The notes beneath the pieces are model-generated. The model made no database searches, was not told where the DNA came from, and saw only the letters and a list, made by a program, of their open reading frames with translations. The position numbers and the translations under genes were made by a program. This document shows, piece by piece, positions 16,141 to 23,500 of a DNA stretch of 64,000 nt. The stretch is from assembly GCA_036389035.1 (NCBI GenBank), contig DASVQQ010000007.1, positions 62,001 to 126,000 of the forward strand, given 5' to 3'. Source of the DNA: Jatrophihabitans sp. (lineage in GTDB: Bacteria; Actinomycetota; Actinomycetes; Mycobacteriales; Jatrophihabitantaceae). Position 1 is the stretch's first letter. Every line of letters starts with the position of its first letter.

Positions 16141-18120
16141 GTGCGAACCGCGGATACGGCGCAACTTAACATCGCGGCGCCGGCTCCGGTGGGACGGTCA
16201 GGGCGGTTTGTCCTCAGTCCGTTGGGGTCTGCCGCTCGCGAGTTGGCCGGTGTGCCGGCCGTTCTGCTGCTGATCTGCGTCGCCCTGGTCGCGCCGATGG
16301 GCGCCATCACGCCCGAGGCCGGGCTCGACCCGAGCTGGCGGACGGCGCTGAACCTGGCGCCCGGGCAAGGGCTGAGCTTCGGACCGGACCTGGTGTTCAC
16401 CCTGGGCCCGTGGGGTTTCCTGGACCATCCGCACGCGACCAGCCGGGCCAACCTGGTGCTCGGCACGGTCTTCGCGGTCCTCGCCGTGGGGGTGGCGTGG
16501 CTGGCCTTCTTCTACCTGATCCGGCGGGTCACCACGGTGAACCGGGCTGCCGTCGCGGCCGCCGGACTGGTCGCGCTGATCGCGCAGGCCAACACCATGA
16601 GCGCGGTGCTGCTGATGGCCACCGGCGCTCTCGCGTTGAACTACCTGGGCACCGCCCGGCTGCCGGCCCGGCACTGTTGGCTGCCGTCGGCGATCGCGGT
16701 CGAGGCCGCACTGCTGACCCAGGTCAAGTTCTCGGTCGGCGTCGTGTTGACCGCGATAGCCGTGGTGTGCGTCGCCTTCGGCCCCGGCCGCAAGGCCTGG
16801 CAGGCGGTGGCGGCCGGCCTGAGCTGGCTGCTCGGCGCCGCGCTGGCCTGGTTGCTGGCCGGCCAGTCGCTGGCCGACTATCCCGGTTGGTTCGCCGGCT
16901 CGGTGCAGATCGCTGCCGGCTACACCGAGGCCATGGCCCTGGAGGACAAGCCGAACGTGGTGCCCTACCTGCTGCTCGGCGCTGTCGTGGCCGTGATCGC
17001 GGGATACTTCGTGCGGGCCTGGCGCGCCGAGGGGTTTGCGGGCACGGCCGGCGTGCTGCTGGTGTCGCTGCTGCTGCTGTACCTGGGCTTCAAGGAGGTG
17101 GGGGGACGGCACCAACCGGGCCGGCAGGCGTTCTTCTACCTCACCGCCGCGCCGGTGCTGGCGTGGTTCCTCGCCGCCGCCGGAAAGCCAGCCGGAGGCT
17201 GGGCCGGAGGATCGGCCGGAAAGCCGGCCCGAACATCGACCGGAGGCTCGGCCGGAAATCCGGCGTTCCGGGCGGCCGTTCTCGCCGTGACCGTGCTGCT
17301 GGCCGCGCGCGACTGGCTGCCGGCCGAACCTTCCCGAGCGATGGCGGCGTGGGCCGACCGGGTCCAGGTGGTGGTCGACGCCGAGTACCAGAAGGCCACC
17401 CTGGCCCAGGCGCAGCGTCAGGCGCGCCAGGCGTACCTGCTGTCAGACCAGCTGAGGGCGGCGGTGGCGGATCACCCGGTGGCGGTGGACTCGTTCGAGT
17501 CCTCGCTGGCCTGGGCCTATGACCTGAACTGGCGGCCGGTTCCGGTGTTCCAGACCTACGCCGCCTACACCGCCGTTCTGGACCAGCGCAATGCCGATGC
17601 TCTCCACCGCGCGCCCGCCGACCAGCGGATCCTGCGCTCGGCGGTCGGCTCGATCGACGGGCGCAATCCGCTGTGGGACTCGCCGCGCTACGTCCTGGCG
17701 GAGTTGTGCGGTTACCGCGCGCAGCTGTCGGACCCGAGCTGGCTGTTGCTGCGCAAGTCGAGTGACCGGTGCCGGCCGGCAACCGCCCTGCCGGCCCGGA
17801 CGCTCGCGCGCGGGGTCCGGACCGAGGTTCCCGAGGTGGGCCCGGATCAGCTGCTGGTGATGTCGTTCACGCCCCGGGCGGTCAGCCCGCTGGTCAGGCT
17901 GGGCCGCTTGGCGGACAAGAGCTTTCACCCGTTGACGGTGAGCTGTGGCCAGGCCTCCTACCGGTTACCCCGGGCGCTGGCCGGTGGACCGCTCAGCGTC
18001 AAGCTGCCGGCGGTGGCCGGCTGGCCGGCCGGCTATCTCGGGAACTTCTCCTGCCCGACGGTGGCCTTCTCCGAGCCGGGTTCGGTCCGGTTCAGCGCCA
18101 TTCCGCTGGCGCCTGGCTGA
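16141..18120 (+). CDS. Polytopic membrane protein of unknown function
   Basis: A 659-residue protein with about 10 hydrophobic segments in the first 400 residues and a soluble, probably extracytoplasmic, C-terminal 250 residues. I do not recognise a named family. The layout (helical bundle with a loop containing GLDPSWRTALNLAPGQGLSFG, then an outer domain with paired Cys such as ELCGYRAQ, SDRCRPA, VSCGQA and FSCPT) recalls integral-membrane proteins found beside glycan genes, which are often called hypothetical or glycosyltransferase-like. A Gly/Ala/Lys/Pro-rich loop of repeats (GKPAGGWAGGSAGKPA, about residue 350) interrupts the membrane region. The four or more conserved-looking cysteines suggest disulfides outside the membrane. 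Confidence 0.6.
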   Translation: MRTADTAQLNIAAPAPVGRSGRFVLSPLGSAARELAGVPAVLLLICVALVAPMGAITPEAGLDPSWRTALNLAPGQGLSFGPDLVFTLGPWGFLDHPHATSRANLVLGTVFAVLAVGVAWLAFFYLIRRVTTVNRAAVAAAGLVALIAQANTMSAVLLMATGALALNYLGTARLPARHCWLPSAIAVEAALLTQVKFSVGVVLTAIAVVCVAFGPGRKAWQAVAAGLSWLLGAALAWLLAGQSLADYPGWFAGSVQIAAGYTEAMALEDKPNVVPYLLLGAVVAVIAGYFVRAWRAEGFAGTAGVLLVSLLLLYLGFKEVGGRHQPGRQAFFYLTAAPVLAWFLAAAGKPAGGWAGGSAGKPARTSTGGSAGNPAFRAAVLAVTVLLAARDWLPAEPSRAMAAWADRVQVVVDAEYQKATLAQAQRQARQAYLLSDQLRAAVADHPVAVDSFESSLAWAYDLNWRPVPVFQTYAAYTAVLDQRNADALHRAPADQRILRSAVGSIDGRNPLWDSPRYVLAELCGYRAQLSDPSWLLLRKSSDRCRPATALPARTLARGVRTEVPEVGPDQLLVMSFTPRAVSPLVRLGRLADKSFHPLTVSCGQASYRLPRALAGGPLSVKLPAVAGWPAGYLGNFSCPTVAFSEPGSVRFSAIPLAPG

Positions 18121-18151
18121 CCAGCAAGGCGCCCACGGTCGGGTCTGAGCC

Positions 18152-18649
18152 TCAGTCCTTCCGATCCTCAGCCATGCGGCGCTGCAGCGGCAGCACCAGC
18201 CACAGGCTGACGAACACCACGGCCAGCAGCGAGGTCGTCACGATGGCAAACCTCCGTCCGACCACGTGGTCGAAGATCAGCAGGACGCCGCTGAGCACCG
18301 CCAGCAGCAGGAAGGTGGTGCCGGCCAGCGCCAGCTTGTTGGTGATCTTGACCAGCTCGTCCTTCAGACCCTGCCGGAACACCAGCCGGTGAATAGCCAC
18401 CGGCGCCACCAGCAGGGCGATGGAGAGCGTGCAGAACAGCAGGGTGATCACGTAGATGGTGCGCTGGACGTCGTCCAGTTCCTGAAAGCGCGGCTGGAAC
18501 GCGATCGAGAGCATGAAGGCGAACAGGATCTGCACGCCGGTCTCGGCGACCCGCAGCTCCTGCAGCAACTCGCCGTAGTTGCGATCCAGCCTTTCGGCCT
18601 CTGACTCTTCCCGGTTCTTCTTCGAGCCGGGGTCCTGAGCTTCTGCCAC
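18152..18649 (-). CDS. DUF6328-like four-helix membrane protein
   Basis: A 165-residue protein with a charged N-terminal segment (KKNREESEAERLDRNYGELLQELRV-like region) followed by four membrane helices, ending in LPLQRRMAEDRKD. Sequence pattern (NYGELLQELRVAETGVQILFAFML, then a HRLVFRQG loop) matches a widespread actinobacterial family of unknown function known as DUF6328. The GTG start at 18649 is preferred because AAGGG lies about 9 bases upstream; longer readings run into DNA with no coding character. It is divergent from the DUF72 gene with a 105-base gap. Confidence 0.75.
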   Translation of the reverse strand: MAEAQDPGSKKNREESEAERLDRNYGELLQELRVAETGVQILFAFMLSIAFQPRFQELDDVQRTIYVITLLFCTLSIALLVAPVAIHRLVFRQGLKDELVKITNKLALAGTTFLLLAVLSGVLLIFDHVVGRRFAIVTTSLLAVVFVSLWLVLPLQRRMAEDRKD

Positions 18650-18741
18650 GGTGTGGATCCCTTCCTCGGCGGCGTAATGGCACAGCCTCGCACATCCGGC
18701 CGGCCAGTCAGCCCGGGTGCGCGAATCTCGCCCGGCGCACC

Positions 18742-18747
18742 TAGGTT
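18742..18747 (+). promoter_or_regulatory. -10 box TAGGTT of a leaderless gene
   Basis: TAGGTT is 7 bases before the ATG at 18755. No convincing ribosome site lies between. Confidence 0.4.
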
Positions 18748-18754
18748 GGAAGCC

Positions 18755-19672
18755 ATGGGCGCCTGGGTCGGCATCTCCGGCTGGATCTACCAGCCATGGC
18801 GCGGGGACTTCTATCCCAAAGGCCTGCCGCACCGGCAGGAGCTTGCCTACGCGGCCGCCCGGATGTCCTCGATCGAGATCAACGGCTCGTTCTACGCCCT
18901 GCAGCGCCCGACCAGCTACCACCGCTGGGCGGCCGAGACCCCGCCGGACTTCGTGTTCTCGGTCAAGGGCGGCCGCTTCATCACCCACATGAAGAAGCTG
19001 CGTGACGTCGACACGCCGCTGGCCAACTTCTTCGCCTCCGGGGTGCTGGCCCTGCAGGGCAAGCTGGGGCCGCTGCTGTGGCAGCTGCCGCCGACGCTGG
19101 GCTTCGACCCCGACCGGCTGACCGACTTCTTCACCCGGCTGCCCACTTCCACCGGCGAAGCGGCCTACCTGGCCCGCCACCACGACGAGCGGCTGGCCGG
19201 ACGGGCCTGGACCGGCGTGCTGGAGGACCGGCCGCTGCGGCACGCCCTGGAGATCAGGCACGACAGTTACCGCACGCCGGCCTTTGCCGCCCTGCTGCGC
19301 GAACTCGGTGTCGGGCTGGTGGTGGCCGACACGGCCGGGCGCTGGCCGCAGCTCTTCGACGTCACAGCCGACTTCGTCTACGTCCGGCTGCACGGCGCGA
19401 AGGAGCTCTACGCCAGCGGTTATGACGACGACGAGCTGGCGGTCTGGGCCGACCGGGTCCGAGCCTGGACCGATGCCGGCCTGGACGTGTTCGTGTACTT
19501 CGACAACGACATCAAGGTGCGGGCGCCCTATGACGCGCAGGCGTTGCGGGCCCAGCTGGACGCCCGGGCTGCCGCGGCCGCCCTGGGTCCTCCGGCCAGC
19601 GCGGCCGCCGTGGGTCCTCAGGACGGCGCGGCCGCCGTGGGTCCTCAGGACGGCGCGGCCACCCTCAGCTGA
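18755..19672 (+). CDS. DUF72 family protein (YecE-like TIM barrel)
   Basis: A 305-residue protein of the DUF72/YecE family, a TIM-barrel group with no settled biochemical role. The N-terminal ISGWIYQPWRGDFYP, the EINGSFYALQ strand, FSVKGGRFITH and the C-terminal VYVRLHGAKELYASGY with VYFDND are the family's conserved segments. After residue 275 there is an Ala/Gly/Pro tail made from three 27-base tandem repeats. The last 8 bases overlap the 3' end of the convergent Rieske protein gene. Confidence 0.85.
   Translation: MGAWVGISGWIYQPWRGDFYPKGLPHRQELAYAAARMSSIEINGSFYALQRPTSYHRWAAETPPDFVFSVKGGRFITHMKKLRDVDTPLANFFASGVLALQGKLGPLLWQLPPTLGFDPDRLTDFFTRLPTSTGEAAYLARHHDERLAGRAWTGVLEDRPLRHALEIRHDSYRTPAFAALLRELGVGLVVADTAGRWPQLFDVTADFVYVRLHGAKELYASGYDDDELAVWADRVRAWTDAGLDVFVYFDNDIKVRAPYDAQALRAQLDARAAAAALGPPASAAAVGPQDGAAAVGPQDGAATLS
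19574..19660 (+). repeat. 27-base tandem repeat, three copies, at the 3' end of the DUF72 gene
   Basis: Copies at 19574-19600 (diverged), 19601-19627 and 19628-19654 (identical to each other), with a partial fourth. Each encodes AAAVGPQDG or a variant. Confidence 0.9.
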
Positions 19673-20573
19673 TCGGGTCGGTGCGCAGCGAGCCGGGCTC
19701 GTCGGCGTGCCGCAGCTGGATCGAGCCGTAGCGGGTCCGCACCTCGTAGGCCTGCTGGCTGCGGTTGGCCGGACCGTCGAGCACCTGGCCGTCGCTGACC
19801 CGGAACTTGCTCTGGTGCCAGGGGCAGATGATGCAGCCGTCGTCGGTGAACTCGCCTTCGTGCAGCGGGGCGCCGCGGTGGGTGCAGCGGTCGGCGATGG
19901 CGTAGAGCTGGCCACCGGTGCGCACCAGCAGCACCGGAGTCCTGCCGTCGCGCACCAGCATCGGCTGGTCGTCTAGCAGCTCGGCCTCGGGCAGCACGTC
20001 GACCCAGTCGGTGGACGCGCCGTCGAAGGCGGTGGTGTCCACGCCGACGCCGCGCGCGTAGCTCAGGTGACCGCCCAGCCAGCCGGTGAAGCCCAGCAGC
20101 AGCGCGCCGCCGCCGGCAAGGGCCGTGCCCAGCGCGAACCGCTGGCGGCGGCGGGCGAACCAGCTGCCGGTGTAGAGGCCGAGCGCCAGGGAGTTGCCGA
20201 CCGCGTGGACGAAGCCCACCCGGCGCTCGGCACCCCGGACGTAAGCCCAGTCGCTGGCGCCGGTGAGCGAGGTGGGCACTGCCGCGGCGATCCCGAGTCC
20301 GACCAGCTTGGTGGCGGCGGCCCGTCCCTGCTGGCCACCGGTCAGGTCGAGGTAGCTGGCGCCGAGCCACGCGCCGATCGGCACCACCACCAGCACCGGG
20401 TGCAGCGGATGCCCGCCGGCCGTGCCGCTCAGCACGTTGCGCAGCCCGACCGAGGCGTCCAGCGGCTTGAGCGCCAGCGCGGCGCCCCGGTTCGCGATCG
20501 GGTCAAGCACGGTGGTCCGCTCGATCCTGCCGACCAGTGAGTCGAGGGTGCGGTTGATTCGCCAGCTCAGCAT
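19665..20573 (-). CDS. DUF2231 membrane domain fused to a Rieske [2Fe-2S] ferredoxin domain
   Basis: A 302-residue protein. The first about 180 residues form a DUF2231-type bundle of four membrane helices (GGHPLHPVLVVVPIGAWLGA, then GASDW). The last 100 residues are a Rieske domain with the cluster motifs CTHRGAPLHEGE and CPWHQSKF (Cys-x-His and Cys-x2-His). It is a membrane-tethered electron carrier of unknown partner; this fusion is frequent in actinobacteria. The C-terminus is close to the convergent DUF72 gene and the two stop regions overlap by 8 bases. Confidence 0.9.
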   Translation of the reverse strand: MLSWRINRTLDSLVGRIERTTVLDPIANRGAALALKPLDASVGLRNVLSGTAGGHPLHPVLVVVPIGAWLGASYLDLTGGQQGRAAATKLVGLGIAAAVPTSLTGASDWAYVRGAERRVGFVHAVGNSLALGLYTGSWFARRRQRFALGTALAGGGALLLGFTGWLGGHLSYARGVGVDTTAFDGASTDWVDVLPEAELLDDQPMLVRDGRTPVLLVRTGGQLYAIADRCTHRGAPLHEGEFTDDGCIICPWHQSKFRVSDGQVLDGPANRSQQAYEVRTRYGSIQLRHADEPGSLRTDPIS

Positions 20574-20691
20574 GTCCGGCCTTCCCGGGCGGGGCAGATC
20601 CGTTACGCCGCATCGCCCGTGTGCTCGAAAGGATCAGCTGTTGGGTTTCAGCTGAGCCGAGATTAGCGCAGTCCTATGAGCCACCCCACAC

Positions 20692-20720
20692 TGCTAGCAA
20701 CCCGCTTGCAATTGCTAGCA
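20692..20720 (+). promoter_or_regulatory. Inverted repeat operator candidate (TGCTAGCAA / TTGCTAGCA)
   Basis: A perfect 9-base inverted repeat, TGCTAGCAA (20692-20700) and TTGCTAGCA (20712-20720), with an 11-base spacer containing TTGCAA. It lies just upstream of the preferred start of the XRE regulator gene, so autoregulation by that protein is the obvious idea. Confidence 0.5.
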
Positions 20721-20741
20721 CCACGGAGCAAGGTGGAAGAC

Positions 20742-21188
20742 GTGAACGTGGACGGGATCAAGGAGACAGCCGCCAAGGCGCCGCTCATCGGCGTCGGCAC
20801 CATCGGCGACTTCATCCGCGAGCAGCGCCAGCAGGCCCAGGTGTCGCTGCGCCAGCTCTCCAAGCTGGCCGGAGTCTCCAACCCCTATCTCTCGCAGGTC
20901 GAGCGGGGGTTGCGCAAGCCGAGCGCTGAGATCCTGCAGCAGATCGCCAAGGGTCTGCGGATCTCCGCGGAGCAGCTCTACGTCCGGGCCGGCATTCTCG
21001 AGGACCGGTCGCCCGACTCCGAGCTGATTCCCGCGATCCTGGCCGATCAGGGCCTGACCGAGCGCCAGAAGAGCGTCCTCGTCGAGATCTATGAGTCTTT
21101 CCGCCGTGAGAACCGCGCTGCCGGTGTCGACCCGACGCCTGCCGCAGCACGGCCGAACGCCGCTGACGCGGCATCTGAGAAGGAGTAA
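20742..21188 (+). CDS. XRE-family helix-turn-helix regulator (Rv0474-like)
   Basis: A DNA-binding protein of about 148 residues from this start. The HTH is VSLRQLSKLAGVSNPYLSQVE followed by RGLRKPSAEILQQIAKGL, the classic XRE form. The C-terminal part (DQGLTERQKSVLVEIYESF) is shared with mycobacterial Rv0474. The gene is followed after 4 bases by an hbhA homologue and then a DUF2516 gene, the same order as Rv0474-Rv0475-Rv0476 in Mycobacterium tuberculosis. Start choice is uncertain: an ATG at 20676 has no ribosome site and would put the operator-like repeat inside the gene; GTGs at 20733, 20742 and 20748 follow AAGG or GGAAG. Confidence 0.8.
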   Translation: MNVDGIKETAAKAPLIGVGTIGDFIREQRQQAQVSLRQLSKLAGVSNPYLSQVERGLRKPSAEILQQIAKGLRISAEQLYVRAGILEDRSPDSELIPAILADQGLTERQKSVLVEIYESFRRENRAAGVDPTPAAARPNAADAASEKE

Positions 21189-21192
21189 CGCA

Positions 21193-22107
21193 ATGTCGAT
21201 CGCCACTGACGTCCGCGCCTACGCCGACATGGCCCTGGAGCAGGGCAAGAGCGCGCTCAGCCAGGCCGGCGCCGTCGTCAACAACGCCAACAAGCGGCTG
21301 GCCGCTGACGCGCCGAAGCCGGTGCTGGCTGCCCTCGGGGTGGCCGACCTGGTCGCCGAGAACCTGAGCAAGCGCGCCGAGGACCTCGGCAAGCGCGCCG
21401 AGACCGTCGGCAAGCGAGTGGAGTCCCTGCCCGCCGAGGCCGCCGACAACGTCGCCAAGGCCCAGGAGACCGGCAAGGCCCTGCTCAGCCGGACCCAGGA
21501 CGACGCGCTGGCCCGGATCACCGAGCTCCGGGATCTCCTGGACACCGGGGTGGGCTCGGTCAAGGCGCTGCCGACGCTGTCGGTCGTCGCGGCCAGCACC
21601 ACCACCGTTTACCTGAGCAACGCCAAGCAGGCCTTCCAGGCGCTGACCGCCCGTGGCGAGGCCCGGCTGGCCGAGCTGCGCAACGATCCCCGGGTCAGCA
21701 GGCTGCGCAGCGACCTGGACGAGGCCTCGGCCGCCGTCCAGGCCCGGGTCGCGCCGGTGCTCGGCTCCATGCGCTCGGAGGTCGTGCCGTACCTCGACTC
21801 GGCCTTCGACGCGATCAAGGACGCCGACCTCGGTGAGCCGGCCGCGACCCCGCGGGCCGGCAGCAAGTCCGGCACTCGCCGCGGCACCGCCGGCAGCAGG
21901 GCCACGTCCACCACGGGCAGCGCCGACAAGACCGGCGCCCGCAAGGCTCCGGCCTCCAAGGCCGCCGCTACCGGCGCTCGCAAGGCTCCGGCGTCCAAGA
22001 CGGCGGCTGCTCGCAAGGCCCCGGCGTCCAAGGCTGCCGCCACCGGCGCCCGCAAGGCTCCGGCCTCCAAGGCCACCGCCCGCAAGGCCCCGGCCAAGAA
22101 GGCCTGA
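21193..22107 (+). CDS. hbhA: Heparin-binding hemagglutinin (HbhA)-like protein
   Basis: A 304-residue homologue of the mycobacterial surface adhesin HbhA. Residues 1-200 are long alpha-helical coiled coil (LEQGKSALSQAGAVVNNANKR, then KRAEDLGKRAETVGKR). From about residue 215 the protein is an Ala/Lys/Pro-rich tail with repeats of ARKAPASKAAATG, the kind of basic C-terminus that binds sulfated glycans in HbhA. The repeats are also visible in the DNA (about 21940-22100). AAGGAG sits 7 bases before the ATG, and the upstream regulator ends 4 bases away, so they form an operon. A strong terminator hairpin follows. Confidence 0.88.
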   Translation: MSIATDVRAYADMALEQGKSALSQAGAVVNNANKRLAADAPKPVLAALGVADLVAENLSKRAEDLGKRAETVGKRVESLPAEAADNVAKAQETGKALLSRTQDDALARITELRDLLDTGVGSVKALPTLSVVAASTTTVYLSNAKQAFQALTARGEARLAELRNDPRVSRLRSDLDEASAAVQARVAPVLGSMRSEVVPYLDSAFDAIKDADLGEPAATPRAGSKSGTRRGTAGSRATSTTGSADKTGARKAPASKAAATGARKAPASKTAAARKAPASKAAATGARKAPASKATARKAPAKKA

Positions 22108-22120
22108 CCCTTCGATAGCC

Positions 22121-22161
22121 GCTGTGCCCCGGCCCTGAATTTTTTCGGGCCGGGGCACAGC
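22121..22161 (+). terminator. Strong hairpin terminator after hbhA
   Basis: A perfect 15-base stem, GCTGTGCCCCGGCCC (22121-22135) with its complement at 22147-22161, and an 11-base loop that includes TTTTTT. It separates hbhA from the DUF2516 gene. Confidence 0.85.
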
Positions 22162-22172
22162 TATTCGTGGAT

Positions 22173-22178
22173 TACGCT
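22173..22178 (+). promoter_or_regulatory. -10 box TACGCT of a leaderless gene
   Basis: TACGCT is 7 bases before the GTG at 22186, directly after the terminator, so the DUF2516 gene seems to have its own leaderless promoter. Confidence 0.5.
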
Positions 22179-22185
22179 GGTAGGC

Positions 22186-22482
22186 GTGCAGACCATCCAC
22201 AACATCGAGAACGGCCTGCTCCTGGTTCTGTTCCTGGGGGTGCTGGCCCTGCAGCTCTGGGCACTGGTCGACTGCGTCACGCGCAAGGCCCCGGCGTTTC
22301 CGGCTGCCGGCAAGCTGACCAAACCGACCTGGATCCTGCTGACCGCGATAGCGGTGGCCCCGGTGGCCCTGTTGCAGAACGTCACCAACCTGCTGGCCTA
22401 CATCGGCATCATCGTCAGCTGTGTCTACCTGGCCGACGTCCGGCCCGCGGTGCGCGAGATCAGCGGCCCGTCGCGCTGGTGA
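22186..22482 (+). CDS. DUF2516 family small membrane protein (Rv0476-like)
   Basis: A 98-residue protein with three hydrophobic segments (LLLVLFLGVLALQLWALVDC, ILLTAIAVAPVALL, LLAYIGIIVSCVYLADV) and the DVRPAVRE end typical of DUF2516. Function is unknown. Its place after hbhA matches the mycobacterial order, so the call rests on both sequence and synteny. Confidence 0.85.
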   Translation: MQTIHNIENGLLLVLFLGVLALQLWALVDCVTRKAPAFPAAGKLTKPTWILLTAIAVAPVALLQNVTNLLAYIGIIVSCVYLADVRPAVREISGPSRW

Positions 22483-22488
22483 GCCCGC

Positions 22489-22875
22489 TCAGGCCGCCAG
22501 CCCGACTGCGGGTTCGGCCCAGTTCGAGGCGGTCCGGTGCTCCGGATGCTCGCTCAGCCAGTCCCAGGCGATGATCGTCAACTCCCCGTCACGGCCTCTG
22601 AACATCATCGAGATCATCTGAAAGTCACCACGCAAAGACCACAGCGGGTGGCCGAAGCTTGCCGGGTTGTTGCCTTCGACCAGCCAGTGGCTCGGCCAGG
22701 CCACGCCGTAGCCGAGCGCCGGCAACGCGGCGATCAGCCGGCGGCGCCCGGTCAGCAGGCCGAGCACGCTCAGCGCCAGCCCTGAGACCGTGCCGGTGAA
22801 GTGCAGCCTGCGGGTCAGCGGCTTGGAGTGCATCGCGACGTAGTACGGAAAGAACTCCCGGTAGCTACCGAACAT
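22489..22875 (-). CDS. DUF962/Mpo1-like membrane protein
   Basis: A 128-residue protein resembling the DUF962 family, whose yeast member Mpo1 is a fatty-acid alpha-dioxygenase-like enzyme. The recognisable core is YVAMHSKPLTRRLHFTGT, then AALPALGYGVAWPSHWLVEGNNPASFGHPLWSLRGD, which includes the conserved His residues thought to bind metal. The ATG at 22875 is preferred because GGAGG lies 8 bases upstream; ATG 22893 is an alternative. It is convergent with the DUF2516 gene, 6 bases apart. Confidence 0.8.
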   Translation of the reverse strand: MFGSYREFFPYYVAMHSKPLTRRLHFTGTVSGLALSVLGLLTGRRRLIAALPALGYGVAWPSHWLVEGNNPASFGHPLWSLRGDFQMISMMFRGRDGELTIIAWDWLSEHPEHRTASNWAEPAVGLAA

Positions 22876-22955
22876 GCCAAGGCCTCCATTCATGCGCTGT
22901 CCGTCCCGGACCTCGCCCGGCCATTCTGGCAAAGCCGCCCGGCAAGGCTCTCGGG

Positions 22956-22961
22956 TAGCCT
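22956..22961 (+). promoter_or_regulatory. -10 box TAGCCT of a leaderless gene
   Basis: TAGCCT is 6 bases before the ATG at 22968 with no ribosome site. Confidence 0.4.
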
Positions 22962-22967
22962 GAGCCG

Positions 22968-23198
22968 ATGATCGAGCATCCGGACGAAAGCCGCATCGAG
23001 TCGCGCGCACAGCTCGCGCCCGAAGAGATGGCGGCCGGCAGCGATGACCCGCACCGGCAGGCCGAGATCATCCTGGAGGACTCCGACGCGCGAACCGAGG
23101 ACCCTGAGCAGACGTTGCACGACTCGTCCCAGACCCCGGACCGGTCCGACCAGCTGCCCGAGCACGAGGCTCACCCGGCGGACGGACCGGCTGGCTGA
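22968..23198 (+). CDS. Small acidic protein, hypothetical
   Basis: A 76-residue, very acidic, hydrophilic protein without hydrophobic core segments. The pattern APEEMAAGSDDPHRQAEIILEDSDART followed by DPEQTLHDSSQTPD resembles a family of short actinobacterial proteins of unknown function that I remember only as hypothetical. It probably is intrinsically disordered. The leaderless promoter signal and the compositional bias support a real gene, but no function can be offered. Confidence 0.6.
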   Translation: MIEHPDESRIESRAQLAPEEMAAGSDDPHRQAEIILEDSDARTEDPEQTLHDSSQTPDRSDQLPEHEAHPADGPAG

Positions 23199-23395
23199 CC
23201 CCGGCCCCCACCGTCGCTTCGGGGGCACAAAGCACCCCGGTGACCCCCTTATGAACCAGGGCTAAACGGCTTCGAAAGCGGGCCTGGCACCGCTATGCGC
23301 ACCGCACTCAGGGCATGGCGCGCGCACTGTCGTACACCCGCCGGTTGGGCGCACACCCAGACCATCGGTTGGCAAACCGTATGGCCGGCAGGGTA

Positions 23396-23407
23396 CTGTG
23401 ATCACAG
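23396..23407 (+). promoter_or_regulatory. Palindrome CTGTGATCACAG, possible CRP- or GntR-type operator
   Basis: A perfect 12-base palindrome about 94 bases before the glycosidase start. TGTGA/TCACA half-sites are those of CRP-like proteins, but here they abut without the usual 6-base spacer, so a GntR-type site is equally possible. Confidence 0.4.
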
Positions 23408-23462
23408 CTGGAACCGCAGCCCGATCCGCCTGCCACTTCTTGGCAGCGCGTGTATGCATAGC

Positions 23463-23480
23463 AACAGTTGAGCAACTGTT
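23463..23480 (+). promoter_or_regulatory. Inverted repeat AACAGTTG-ag-CAACTGTT
   Basis: A perfect 8-base inverted repeat with a 2-base spacer, ending 20 bases before the glycosidase start codon, so a bound regulator would block expression. Confidence 0.45.
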
Positions 23481-23500
23481 TGCTGTCTAAAGGGGCCGCA

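Larger units (their letters stand above)
23199..23500 (+). other. Intergenic region with several dyads, no gene
   Basis: No credible gene. The region is the promoter side of the glycosidase operon at 23501 and contains three dyads: CGGTT-ggca-AACCG (23366-23379), CTGTGATCACAG (23396-23407) and AACAGTTG-ag-CAACTGTT (23463-23480). Confidence 0.6.

Noticed and set aside
18650..19915. N-terminal extension of the DUF6328-like protein upstream of 18649 on the minus strand
   Set aside because: The extension is antisense to the DUF72 gene and lacks protein-like composition; a GTG with a good ribosome site exists at 18649.
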